From the NCBI GenBank assembly GCA_905221605.1, contig CAJNDS010002235.1, positions 1,353,375 through 1,417,374 on the forward strand: a stretch of 64,000 nucleotides of DNA, given 5' to 3'. Below the pieces are notes generated by a model, which had not been told where the DNA came from, made no database searches, and saw only the letters and a program-made list of their open reading frames with translations. The stretch is from Symbiodinium natans. Lineage: Eukaryota > Sar > Dinophyceae > Suessiales > Symbiodiniaceae. Every line of letters starts with the position of its first letter. The stretch's first letter is position 1. The position numbers and the translations under genes are program-made. This document shows, in pieces, positions 40,692-50,799 of this stretch.

Positions 40692-41052
40692 TTGGATGGT
40701 ATGGATGAAGGGATGGTTTTTCTCTTTCTGGAGACCGGTGCGCTGGAACAGCCAATGTGCTGACAAAGGTGGTGGTTACTATTAAGGGTATGGAAATCCC
40801 TGATAGTAGGAGTCAGTAGCTTTTCGCGTAGCGAAGACCACGGTTTGTGGTGAAGAAGGCCAAGGAGTCTTCAGTGATGAGAGGATCAAGGTGAAAAAAG
40901 ATTCTCTATGGGTAGTAGGTTAGCCAATGTGCTATAATTCCGTCCTGGAAGACGTTAAACCACAATTTGCATTTCAAGCAGCTGGCTGCTGCCGTAATGG
41001 CAGTTTTTGGCCAAAAGATCTGCATCTCCAATGTGTCCTAGGAAATCCTAGG
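40692..41052 (+). other. 3' untranslated region of the LTR element
   Basis: Non-repetitive 360 bp with no further long frame, between the ORF stop and the polypurine tract. Nothing resembling pol is present. Confidence 0.7.
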
Positions 41053-41062
41053 ACAGGGGGAG
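41051..41062 (+). promoter_or_regulatory. polypurine tract
   Basis: ggacagggggag, purine except one base, directly abuts the 3' LTR start TGCGG. It is in the position and of the composition expected of the plus-strand primer. Confidence 0.75.
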
Positions 41063-41349
41063 TGCGGAGCTGCAATTGGTATTGTAGAAAGGAGTTAGTG
41101 TTGGAAGTTGGAAGGGTTAATGAACCCGGTAATCGTATTTGGCTCAAGATGGGCTTGAACAGAAAGCCACAAGTTCAAAAAGAAGTGCCTGGGTTCTTAG
41201 GATTTGGTAAGGGTGTGGATTCCTTCCCCCTTTCCTTCCCCCCTGGGTTGCTCTTATCCGTGTTCTTGGTTGTTTCTTGGTTCGATCTGGGAAATATAAG
41301 TTCAGGGCGATTAGGGGAGTTGATTTCCTTCCTTGGTTGTCCCCCCGTA
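41063..41349 (+). repeat. 3' LTR, 287 bp
   Basis: Matches 32503-32789 with one difference, implying recent insertion. Followed by CCCTA of the target duplication and CCCTAAA repeat. Confidence 0.9.
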
Positions 41350-41590
41350 CCCTAAACCCTGAACCCTAAACCCTAAACCCTAACCCCTAACCCCTAAACC
41401 CCTAACCCATCTAAACCCTAAACCCATCTAAACCCCTAAAATTCCCGTGGTCCTTAACTAAAACCACAAAAACCCTGTTCACCCTAAAACCTAAACCCTA
41501 CCAAATCTACAAACACCATAAACCCTGTCAACCCAACAAACCCTACTAGAAACCCTCCCTATGAACCTCCTAAAAGCGCGCCCATGACTG

Positions 41591-41700
41591 CTTGGAGGTT
41601 AGAAGTGGGGTTATAAGCAGGGTACCTAGAGTTACAACTGGTTACAACCTTGTTTAGGATACTTATCACCCTACTTAAAACTACCCATGAACCTTCAAGT
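41591..41700. mobile_element. fold-back element, subfamily 2
   Basis: Ends cttggaggttagaagtgg and cccatgaaccttcaagt, with internal acaactggttacaaccttgt. Same family as 46913-47024 and 6312-6430. Confidence 0.65.
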
Positions 41701-41781
41701 ATGCCCTGAACACCCCAACCTTAAACCCTAGAAACCCTATAAACCCTACAAACCCTACACTCCCTGAAACCCTTCAGGTGG

Positions 41782-41946
41782 TTGTAATTGGGTAATCAGG
41801 TACAGCACGAGGTTCATAGTACTTAAGAACCCAATTGTGCTCTACTTTTACCTCAATTATAACCACATTAGGACACTTAAGGAGCTTATAAGTGGGGTTA
41901 TAAGTGCAGTTATACTTGGGTTATAAGTACCATGAAACCTGCAAGT
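41782..41946. mobile_element. fold-back family 1
   Basis: Contains ggttcatagtacttaagaacccaattgt and the reverse-complementary right end aagtaccatgaaacctgcaagta. The left end appears extended or duplicated. Confidence 0.65.
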
Positions 41947-42110
41947 AGGGGCCAGCTGGAGCAACCCTAAACCCTCAACCTTGAACCCTAAACCCTAAAC
42001 CCTAAACCCTAAACCCAAAAACCCTAAACCCTAAACCCTAAACCCTAAACTAACTCCTAAACCCAAAACCCTATGCATCCTCAAACGTGCCCAGAACTGT
42101 AGCCAGGCAG

Positions 42111-42172
42111 GTGGATGGCATCACCGCACTGAGCCTTGCAAGGAAGGCACCTCTCAGGGCTCAAGTTCGGAG
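42111..42172 (+). CDS. ankyrin-like exon (VDGITALSLARKAP)
   Basis: Between acceptor aggcag and donor gttagggg, starting in phase 0 to match the exon ending at 31986. Reads VDGITALSLARKAPLRAQVR (DGxTALxLAxxx is ankyrin-like). CCCTAAA upstream and TTTAGGG downstream. Confidence 0.6.
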
Positions 42173-42423
42173 GTTAGGGGTTTAGGGTTTAGGGCTTAGG
42201 GTCTAGGGTTTAGGGTTTGGGGTTTGGGGTTTGGGGTTTAGGGTTCAGGGAGGTCTTGGCTTTGTCTGCTAAGGCTTCCAGGTGAGGGGCTGCCAAGTTG
42301 GGAGGCTTTTGGTTGACAACCTAGACACAGACCTTGTAGTTTAGGGTTTAGGGTTTAGGGTTTTGGGTTTAGGGTTCCTTTCCTGGGGTGCGTAGTCTTA
42401 TTCGTCTTGAGTAGGCAATGTAG

Positions 42424-42527
42424 TTTGGGATGTTCCATCTTATACGAACAGTCCTTAATAGGGATGATAATAGGGGTTTCTCATAAGCCCTATTAAGAAC
42501 AGTTAGTATAAGGGGGAACATCCCAAA
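42424..42527. mobile_element. fold-back element family 2
   Basis: Inverted ends tttgggatgttcc and ggaacatcccaaa; interior has ccttaataggg and ccctattaag arms that also pair. Confidence 0.75.
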
Positions 42528-42928
42528 ATGTAGTATAGGCACCTCCCCCCCCCTTCTCCCCCCAACAAAACATCACGACCGCAATTGTGAGCTCAAATTT
42601 GGACTGGTGGGCCTTACTTCGTGGATCTTAGGTGATCTTAGTATGGAGCTGAGGGAGTCGGTTCAATTCATAGCCCGTTATGTTGAACGATCCAAGCTCC
42701 AGAACCATAAGATGTTGATTTTTTGAAAGCCCTGGCCCTAAACCCCAAACCCAGTACCCTAAAGCCCCAACCCCGAACACCCTCTACCGCAGTGAAAGCC
42801 TATACCATGGAACTCTACGTGCAAGGGTTTTTTGCGTTTGTCCCCTTGTTCCCGCCCTAAACCCTAAACCCTACACCTAAACCCTAAACCCTAAACCCTA
42901 AACCACTCGAGCGCCCTCTCGCGCGCAG

Positions 42929-42960
42929 ATGGGCAACGTCGAGGTGGAGGAGGCCGCTGG
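42929..42960 (+). CDS. putative short exon (MGNVEVEEAAG)
   Basis: Follows the strong acceptor gcgcgcag; reads MGNVEVEEAAG, which is ankyrin-like (GNVEVxxxLL position). The donor (gctttc) and the frame are uncertain. Confidence 0.4.
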
Positions 42961-43207
42961 GCTTTCAAGCAGTCAACATCAGTCAACCAAAATATCGGAA
43001 CCCCCCCCCAACCCCTAAACCCCTAGACCCCTAGACCCCCTAAACCCCTAAACCCCTAAACCCGAAACCCTAAATCGGAAAGACCCCCAAAAGTAGCCTC
43101 CTCAGCCGCAGACCCTGAAACCCAAACCCGAAGCCCCAAACTCTTCAAAGCTTAGCCACGGCCAGACATCGCAACAATCTAGGGTTTAGGCTTTAGGCTT
43201 TAGGGTT

Positions 43208-43347
43208 TACTTGGAGGTTCATGGTACTTAATAACCCAATTATCACTGTACTTACAACCCAATTGAAGCCACATTAGGGCACTTGAGGGGCTTAAGCTTA
43301 TAAGTGGGTTATGACTGGTTTTCATGTACCATGAACCTAGAAAGTAG
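43208..43347. mobile_element. fold-back family 1
   Basis: Ends acttggaggttcatggtac and gtaccatgaacctagaaagt; inserted in a TTTAGGG unit (agggtttacttgg). Confidence 0.75.
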
Positions 43348-43592
43348 GATTTCGGGTTTAAGGTTGCCTACCGAAGCTGACCAGGATGTATAAGGGGGGT
43401 TAGGGTTTGGTGCTCAAAAGGTTTAATAGGCTCAAAGGGTTTAAAGGGCTTCAAGACCCCAAACCCTGAACCCTAAACCCTAAACCCTAAACCCTAAACC
43501 CGAATTCCTGAACCCTTAACCCTAAACCCTAAACCCGAAATCCTAAACCCGAAACCCTAATCGTTCCAGATCGATCCTGCAACATCTTGCAG

Positions 43593-43625
43593 CTGCGAGC
43601 TGTAGATGCCGGTCGTTGCTTTCGG
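43593..43625 (+). CDS. putative 33-nt exon (LRAVDAGRCFR)
   Basis: Eleven codons, phase 0 to 0, between acceptor cttgcag and donor gtttaaagg. Too short to identify. Confidence 0.4.
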
Positions 43626-43660
43626 GTTTAAAGGCACCGAAACCTCTGGGACCCAGAGTA

Positions 43661-43881
43661 GGCCCTTGTTCCCCGAGTAGGCCCTTATTCCCCTTTTTTA
43701 GGGTTTAAACCAAAAAGGGCATCCTAGAGTAGTCCCTTGTTCCCCGTTTTTAGGGTTTAAACCAAAAAGGGGATCCTAGAGTAGTCCCTTGTTCCCCTTT
43801 TTTAGGGTTTAAACCAAAAAGGGCATCCTAGAGTAGGCCCTTATTCCCTTTTTTTAGGGTTTAAACCAAAAAGGGCATCCT
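43661..43881 (+). repeat. 53-bp tandem repeat, about four units
   Basis: Units contain tagtcccttgttcccc, tttttagggtttaaacc and aaaaagggcatccta. Each carries the head-to-head telomeric junction AGGGTTTAAACC. A related single unit lies at about 53894-53968. Confidence 0.85.
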
Positions 43882-43930
43882 TTTTGCTTCTAGGTTAGTC
43901 TTGGGTCTAGACCTAGACCGGGGCGCTCAG

Positions 43931-43982
43931 GTCATCGAGCGGCACGTGGCCACACTACTCATGCAGGATCAGGCGCGTGGTG
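43931..43982 (+). CDS. putative exon (VIERHVATLLMQDQA)
   Basis: Follows acceptor gctcag; reads VIERHVATLLMQDQARGG. Unlike most islands it is followed by CCCTAAA, so it is less certain. Confidence 0.4.
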
Positions 43983-44583
43983 GTTCAAACCCTAAACCCT
44001 AAGCCCCTAAGCCCTAAACCGTAAACCGTAAACCCTAAACCCTAAACCCTAAACCCTAAACCCTAAACCCTAAACCCTAAACCCTAAACCCTAAACCCTA
44101 AACCGTTGAGGGTTCCGGTGCTTCAGCAGTTCGGTTGAACGGAACTGGGGGACTCATGGCCGGAACTCTTTGGGGTTGGGGAGGATTTTGGGTTTTACCG
44201 TTTACCGTTTAGGGTTACCTCCACCAGACCCTCATAATTTCAGACAGTCCGAACGGCGCTTATTCCCCACCTTCGGTGTGGGGTTGTTAGATTTAAAACT
44301 CAACTCTTCTCCTCGCCCGGAACTCTTCTCCTTGCCCGGAACTCTTCTCCTCGCCCGGTCTACTCGTAGAGACTCCCTGGAGTGCCCAAGCCTGGAGTGC
44401 GCAACCCCAGAGTCTCCCCGGAGTGCCCCCCAATTGCAAGCAAAAACTAAGAAAGCGTATTGGAATCAATGTGTCCTTGTTTGAACATCTTATTTGCGCT
44501 CTTTCCGTTTAACGAGGAGCCAGGTGGGGATGTTCGAAGTAAAATGATTATTCTTGTTGCTTTTCTTGCATTCTTTGCATTAG

Positions 44584-44685
44584 CTTGGGATGTTCTCCCT
44601 TATATTAACAGTCCTTAGTAGAGCTTCTAGCACCCCTAGTATAATCCCTATTCAGGACTGTTAGCGTAAGGGGGAACATCCCAAG
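44584..44685. mobile_element. fold-back element family 2
   Basis: Inverted ends cttgggatgttctccctta and gggggaacatcccaag. The interval 43983-45215 otherwise contains a CCCTAAA array (44033-44104), unique DNA with a 104-codon frame lacking known domains, and degenerate C-strand repeat. Confidence 0.75.
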
Positions 44686-45215
44686 TAGTAGCGGTAATAA
44701 GTTCATCTTGAACGTTGCTCTTCCGCCTCACTGTATTGGGCCTTGCACCAGGCCTTGCACCAGGTCACCCGGGGCAGCTGCTAGCATCCTAAAACCTAGA
44801 CTCTAAACCCTAAACGACAAACCCTAACTCTAAACCCTACCTTGCCTTAGCAGCAATCCTTCCAGAAAGGGGTTAGCATCAGGCTCCTGCCTGATATGGG
44901 CTTAATGTACTGGGTTCTTACAGTGCGTATAAAGAACGAATATCGTATGCCCTTTCAGATTTCTGCGGGTAATTTACAACCCTACACCCTATAAATCTAC
45001 AAACCCTATAAGCCCTAAAACCTCGTAAACTCTATGAATCCTATAAACCCTGCCATTTACAAGCCTTATAAACCATCTGCAAACCCTACGAACCCTATAA
45101 ACCCTACAAACCCTATACACCCTTTTTAAACCCTACAAAAACCAATGAAACCACATAAAGCCCTATGAACCAAAACCCTCTACTAAGCCCTATAAACCCT
45201 ATAAGCCCGCCGCAG

Positions 45216-45276
45216 GGCAACGCCGCCGACGAAGCCGCGCAATACCGTCGCGCGCACGCCGCGGCCCACAGCTGCG
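45216..45276 (+). CDS. putative exon (GNAADEAAQYRRAHAAA)
   Basis: Follows acceptor cgccgcag and ends at donor gttgaggg. Reads GNAADEAAQYRRAHAAAHSC; phase 1 at its end fits the exon at 46372. Helical, Ala-rich; not identified. Confidence 0.6.
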
Positions 45277-45455
45277 GTTGAGGGTCCACAGCTAGGACCC
45301 AGAGTGTAGGGTTGAGGGTTTAGGTTTTAGGGTGAGGATTTAGGTTTAAGTTTACAGAGTAGGCCCGTATTCCGGTTCAGGGTTTAGCAAACTGGATCAA
45401 GCCACAGTTCTCCCGTAGATGCCCCGATCAACGCGATGAAGCAACCCTAAACCCT

Positions 45456-45624
45456 ACTTGGATGTTCATGGCACTCAATAACCCAATTATAACCCAGGAA
45501 GAGTAGCTTTAGGGTTGAGGGTTTAGGGTACTTATAATCCACTTACAAGCCCCTTAAGTGCCTTAGCGTGGTTTTAGAAGTGCAGTTGGCATTGGGTTAT
45601 TAAGTACCATGAACCTGCAAGTAC
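45456..45624. mobile_element. fold-back family 1
   Basis: Ends acttggatgttcatggcact and agtaccatgaacctgcaagta. Carries a short telomeric insert (45495-45530) within the left half. Confidence 0.7.
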
Positions 45625-46205
45625 ACCCCATCCTACAACTCTAAGGTCGGAATCATGGACCCTTCGTAGGGTCCCCTACCCTTGTTCAAACGAAGCCGAA
45701 GTATGGTTTAGGGTTTAGGGTTTAGGGTTTTAGGGTTTCTGGTTTCTACAACGCTAAGGTCGGAACTGTGGGCCCTTTGTAGGGTCCCCTATACCCTGGT
45801 TCACTCAAGGAACTCTACCTCGAACCCCCAAGGTGGCGCCCTTGGATTTGGAGACCCTGTTTAGGGTTTAGGGTTTAGGGTTTAGGGTTTAGGGTTTAGG
45901 GTTTAGGGTTTAGGGTTTGGGGTTTAGGGTTTACGGTTTAGGATCCCTGAGGCAGTAGAGGGGCCAGATTCGGAGTAAACGGAAGCCTTTAGGGGGTACA
46001 ACCTGAGGGGTACGAGTCTCTGACTCCATTTTTGATTTAGAGGGATCCCGAAGTATGTACCCCTTACTATCTTTTGTAGAATATCAGGGTTATATGAATA
46101 ACAATGGACCCAAATGAAGGGCCCATAGTTGCAGCCCTAGAACAACTATACCTTCCTAAACCCTCAACCTCAAACCTTCCACCGCTGAGTCCTCCCACAC
46201 CCTTA

Positions 46206-46352
46206 ACCCCAAACCCCAAACCCCAAACCCTACACCCCAAACCCCACACCCCAAACCCTACACCCTACACCCTACACCCCAAACCCTACACCCTACACCC
46301 TACACCCTACACCCTACACCCTACACCCTACACCCTACACCCTACACCCTAC
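46206..46352 (-). repeat. variant array CCCTACA / CCCCAAA
   Basis: About 20 units changing from CCCCAAA to CCCTACA, placed just upstream of the exon at 46372. The Pro/Thr/Leu/His open frame over it is not a gene. Confidence 0.9.
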
Positions 46353-46371
46353 ACCCCATTCCATTGCTGAG

Positions 46372-46459
46372 GTCTTGCCGCGTGTCTCGGCCCGGGCCTT
46401 GAAGAACCCGCAGTTCTTTTTGAAGCGGCGCAAAAAGCAGGAAGTTGGGTTCAAGGACG
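46372..46459 (+). CDS. putative exon (EEPAVLFEAAQKAG)
   Basis: Follows acceptor ttgctgag. In the phase inherited from 45216 it reads GLAACLGPGLEEPAVLFEAA then QKAGSWVQGR; ends at donor gtttcggg. A different frame is also open. TTTAGGG array downstream. Confidence 0.6.
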
Positions 46460-46912
46460 GTTTCGGGTTTAGGGGGCTCAGGGGTCTAGGGTCTCGGAGT
46501 TAGGGTTTAGGGTTTAGGGTTTAGGGTTTAGGGTTTAGGGTTTAGGGTTTAGGGTTTAGGGTTTAGGGTTTAGGGTTTAGGGTTTAGGGGCTTGAGGGGG
46601 TTGAGGCTTCGGGGTTTAGGGGTTTCAGGGGCTTATGTCGTTGTTGAGGTTAGGTGAATGGTTTAGAAGGTCAGCCTTCAGGGTGTGACTTACAGGTGCA
46701 AGGTTCACAAGGCTCAGGTTTGCCTGGTATTCGTCGGGTTTGTAGGATTGTTTAGGAGCCATTTTCTTTCAGCGGGTTTGTTGGGGGGGGGTTAAGTATT
46801 TGTTAGGGTGGGTTGTTTAGTGGTTTAGGGTTTAGGGTTAGCGTTAGGGGCCTGGGGATTCAGGCTTTGGAGGACTTGAACCCGCCGGTCAGCAAGGGGC
46901 CCCGAACCCCTT

Positions 46913-47024
46913 CTTGGAAGGTTCATGGGCAGTTATTAGTAGGGTTACAAGTACCCTAAAAAGGTTGTAACCAGTTGTAACCCTACTTGCAACCCCACTT
47001 ATACCTGCCCATAAACCTCCAAGT
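46913..47024. mobile_element. fold-back element, subfamily 2
   Basis: Ends cttggaaggttcatgggcag and ctgcccataaacctccaagta; internal aaaggttgtaaccagttgtaaccc. Complete copy. Confidence 0.7.
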
Positions 47025-47291
47025 AGCAGCCCTAAACCCTCAAAATGTTAGGGTAGTTTCATGGGCCCTTACATATGGGGTCTACTGAAATAGGGGACCC
47101 CTAGTGTTCAGGGTTGGGGTTTACGGTTCAGGTTTTGGGGCTTAGGGCTTGTTTGCTTCGGGCTTCTAAGGCCAGAAGCCCTAAACCCTAGGGTTTAGGG
47201 TTCAGGGTTTAGGGTTTAGGGTTTCGTGGTTGAAACCCTACATGTAGGGTACCCCCCCCCGCCCACCCTCCATCCCCGCTGTCCTGGCAAG

Positions 47292-47327
47292 TCTCGGCCC
47301 AGGCCATGCTCTCCGAGGCGGCCACAG
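47292..47327 (+). CDS. putative short exon (SAQAMLSEAAT)
   Basis: Open segment ending in a perfect gccacag then gtttaggg junction; reads SAQAMLSEAAT. Start could be 47292 or 47303. Confidence 0.45.
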
Positions 47328-47721
47328 GTTTAGGGTTTAGGGTTTAGGGTTTAGGGTTTAGGGTTTAGGGTTTAGGGTTTAGGGTTTAGTCAGATTTCGG
47401 GTGTATAAGGTTTCGGGCTTAGGGTCTAGCTTCTGCTAGTAAGCAATAAAAGGTAGACAGGTGGCTACTCTACCCAGCCTGAAGCCCTAGGATTAGGGTT
47501 CGGTTTTCGTGGTCGGGGTCTAGAGGGCTTCTCAGGGTAGGGTCTCGGGCTCAGGGGAGGTCCGGATCAGTGTTCACGAGCCTAGTAGTACACTTTGCAG
47601 ACCTTAGTCAGTTACAAATTGCCCCGAAACCCTAAACCCTAAACCCTACAAACCTTAACCCCAAAGACCAGCAGTGTGAGCTCAACATATTTCTATGCCA
47701 AACCCCATTGACTCTCCTGAG

Positions 47722-47819
47722 CTTTCAAGCGACGCGAGGCAGTTCTTCAAGCAGCTCCCTTCGAGGACTGGCAGTGCCTTCCCAGTTGCGTCGCAACCCT
47801 GGAAGGCTCAACGCTCAAG
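47722..47819 (+). CDS. putative exon (LSSDARQFFKQLPSR)
   Basis: Follows acceptor cctgag and ends at donor gtcctg; 32 codons plus two bases, LSSDARQFFKQLPSRTGSAF and onward. Product not recognised. Confidence 0.55.
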
Positions 47820-47904
47820 GTCCTGAATCCACCCCCAAAAAAGCGAGCTGGTTAACCCCAAGCCCCTAAGCCCTAAGGCCCCTAAAGCCCCAAAACCCTA
47901 AACC

Positions 47905-48123
47905 CGAAAACCCTAAAACCCTAAAACCCTAAAACCCTAAAACCCTAAAACCCTAAAACCCTAAAACCCTAAAACCCTAAAACCCTAAAACCCTAAAACC
48001 CTAAAACCCTAAAACCCGAAAACCCTAAAACCCTAAAACCCTAAAACCCTAAAACCCTAAAACCCTAAAACCCTAAAACCCTAAAACCCTAAAACCCTAA
48101 ACCCTAAAACCCTAAAACCCTAA
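47905..48123 (-). repeat. 8-mer array (CCCTAAAA)n
   Basis: About 26 copies of an 8-base variant with one extra A, very homogeneous over 220 bp. It occupies the pre-exon side of the 48450 exon. Confidence 0.95.
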
Positions 48124-48449
48124 ACCCCACTAAACCCTAAACCCCATACCGTATTGCTTTGAGCTTACGTCCTCGGGTGTACCCGAAGGGGGTTGGGGGG
48201 GTCCCAAGCCCCTTCCAGCCCTAAGACCCAACGATCCTGCCCCTAGGGTTCAGGGCATGTCAGCCAAGCCCCAATTCGAACGGTCAGTAAATTTGAGGGT
48301 CAAACAGTGAGTCAACCCGAAACCAAAAACCCTAAATACACCCCAACCCTCAACCCTCAACCCTAGACCCTAGACCCTAAACCCTAAACCCTAAACCCCA
48401 ATTCCACAAGGCCCTAAACCCTGAACCCTACACCGCGGACCCTTTCAAG

Positions 48450-48509
48450 AAGCGACTCCAGGAGACACCGCTGAATGGCAACGGCGAGCGGAATGAACAG
48501 GCAGGAAAG
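48450..48509 (+). CDS. putative 60-nt exon (KRLQETPLNGNGERN)
   Basis: Twenty codons, phase 0 to 0, ending caggaaag directly at gtttaggg. Reads KRLQETPLNGNGERNEQAGK. Acceptor ttcaag. Phase-compatible with 50153. Confidence 0.65.
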
Positions 48510-50152
48510 GTTTAGGGTCTAGGGTGTAGGGTCTAGGTTTTAGGGTTTATAGGCTTTATAGGGTTTAGGGTTCAGGGTCTAGGGTTTAGGGTTTAGGGTT
48601 TAGGGTTTAGGGTTTAGGGTTTAGGGTTCAGACTTCAACGTTCAGGGCTTAGGGTGTAAAATCTTCAGGGTACCTATAAAACCGAAGCCCTTTACCCTAA
48701 ACCTTGAGGTTTTCATCTCCCAGTGGGCGGGGACAGGGGGGCCCTGGCGTAACCCTAATCGCCAAAAAAGTTAGACAGTTTAGGGTTTAGGGCTTAGGGA
48801 AACCCCTCTGTTCCCTTCCCCGGAGCTCCTTCTATCCGGGTCTGGGCGATAGCTTCCGGGGTTTAGGGTTTAGGGTTTAGGGTTGAGGGTTTAGGGTTTA
48901 GGGTTTAGGGCATTCTAGCGCGTTAGCGTTAAGAGTCAGCAGTCTTGAGTTGAGATTCAGGGCTCTCTAGTAAAGCATCGGTGCCCCACGTGCGAACTCC
49001 CTTTCCTAAAGTCGTCCTGAAGCCCCGCGAGGGTTTAGGTTCAGGGCTATAGGGTATTTAGGGGTTTAGGGGTTTAGGGGTTTAGGGGTTTAGGGTTTAG
49101 GGCTTTAGGTTTTAGGGGGTTTTAGGGTTTAGGGTTCAGGGGTCAGGGTGCAGGTTCAGGGTTGGGATGTTCCCCCGTGCACTAACAGGCCGCGCGCCCT
49201 TTCGGAGAGTTGGAGAATGGCGCGCAGGAGAGGGAAAGGCGCAGCGCTGGGAACTCTGGGGAGTTGTTGTTGAGGGTTTAGGCCTCTAGGGTTTAGGGCT
49301 ATAGGGTTTGGGGTTTAGCGTTTAGGGTTTCGGGCTACTGGGCTTAGGGTTTAGGGCTATTGGGTTGAGGTTTAGGGTTTAGGGCAATCGGGTTGAGGGT
49401 TTGAAGGGCTGCGAATTGTCGGGTATCTTGATATTGTCCATCATGAGTTGAAGGGGATCTTGTTTAGGACACTTTTTTCATAGGGGATGTAAGGGGCTCC
49501 AGCTGAACCCGCAAGCAATTTCCCGAAGCCCCAAAGCGCACCCCTGCACACAGAGACCCCTACTTGGAGGTTCATGGTACTCAATAGCCCAATTTACAAC
49601 TGCACTTATAACCCCACTAGAACCAGCTTGAAGGGGCTTGAAAGTGGGTGATAAGTACAGTTATTCTTGGTTTATAAGTACCATGAACCTCCAAGGATAC
49701 CCTAAACTCTAAACCCTAAAGCCGAAACCCTAAACCCTGAAACCCTGGACCCTAAATCCTAAACCCGAAACCCTAAAACCCCCTCCCCCCTCCCTCCCAA
49801 ACCCGAAGCCGAAAAGCATGCTTCCCAGAGTAGCCAGGTACCGAAATTCAAAGGGTAAGGGTTGAGGGTTTAGTGTTTAGGGTTCAGGGTGTAGGGTTTA
49901 GGGACATTTCCGACACCCCAAACTCTAAACTTTACACTAAGTAGAGTCGACTCTTCGTCCTCATCCCTACAAAATCATCGACGAAGCGTCAAGTGCTTAA
50001 CTAGGGACTCAGGGCTTATAAGGCTTAGGGCTTTGAAACCCTAAGCCCTTACATGAATTCCCACCCTAAACCCGAAACCCTAAACCCCCATTCGCCTAAC
50101 CCTAAACCCTAAACCCTAAACCCTAAACCCCCATTCGCCTTTAAACTTCAAG
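48510..50152. repeat. intron-like interval
   Basis: TTTAGGG units at 48510-48625 and several later G-strand blocks, a fold-back element at 49561, a solo family 2 end near 49164, and CCCTAAA at 50098-50130 before the next exon. No exon with clear borders was found. Confidence 0.7.
49561..49696. mobile_element. fold-back family 1
   Basis: Ends tacttggaggttcatggtact and agtaccatgaacctccaagg; flanked on the right by accctaaa. Confidence 0.8.
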
Positions 50153-50212
50153 CTGCAGCAGAACTCCCTACAGGAAAAAAACAGAGAGCAAGAATCCCAC
50201 CTGAGGATGTAC
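50153..50212 (+). CDS. putative 60-nt exon (LQEKNREQESHLRMY)
   Basis: Twenty codons, phase 0 to 0, between acceptor cttcaag and donor gtgtttaggg. Reads LQQNSLQEKNREQESHLRMY, suited to a coiled coil. C-strand array upstream and TTTAGGG downstream. Confidence 0.65.
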
Positions 50213-50744
50213 GTGTTTAGGGTTTAGGGTTTAGGGTTTAGGGTTTAGGGTTTAGGATTTTCGGGCGCTGAGATTTTGGGTAAGGGCTTCGGGGCTCTTC
50301 GTTGTTTTTTGTATTAAGGTCTTACGATGTTCAGGCTAGCCGTTCGATCTTCAGGTTTGTGTTGGGGCTAAAACCTAATCCCCAAACCCCTTAAAACTTC
50401 CTAAACCCCCTAAACCCCTAAAACCCCCAAAATCCAAAATCCCCTAACCCCCTAAAGCCCCAAAACCCTAAACCCCCGAAACCCTAAACCCCCTAAAACC
50501 CCCTAAAACCCCTAAAACCACCTAAGACCCCCTAAAAGTTCTAAACACCCCTAACCCCGCTAAACCCTAAACCCTAAACCCCCTTAATCCTAAACCCTCA
50601 ACCCCAAACCCTAGAACCTTAAACCCTAAACCCTAAGACCCCGAAACCCTAGCCCCTAGACCCTAGACCCTAAACCCTAAACCCTAAACCCTAAACCCTA
50701 AACCCTAAACCCCAACACCCTGGAAGGCTGAACAGCGGCGGCAG

Positions 50745-50799
50745 CCTAAGAGGTGGGGAGGTGCTCCGCGAGGGCTTGGCCGGGGAGCCCAGCTGCGGG
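50745..50799 (+). CDS. putative exon (PKRWGGAPRGLGRG)
   Basis: Between acceptor cggcggcag and donor gtttaggg, flanked by CCCTAAA and TTTAGGG. Two frames are open (PKRWGGAPRGLGRG or LRGGEVLREGLAGE). Confidence 0.5.

Larger units (their letters stand above)
32503..41349 (+). mobile_element. LTR retrotransposon, 8.85 kb, without pol
   Basis: 287-bp terminal direct repeats differing at one base (32729 A, 41289 G), 5-bp target duplication, tRNA-like primer site abutting the 5' LTR, polypurine tract abutting the 3' LTR, and one 2.6-kaa ORF. No protease, integrase, reverse transcriptase or RNase H motif is seen, so mobility would depend on an autonomous partner. The half-tRNA primer site points to a Copia-type partner. 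The element lies in CCCTAAA repeat inside the putative intron between ankyrin-like exons. Confidence 0.88.

Noticed and set aside
44170-44484. 104-codon plus-strand ORF
   Set aside because: Contains a local tandem duplication (cggaactcttctcc), no recognisable domain, no clear splice sites.
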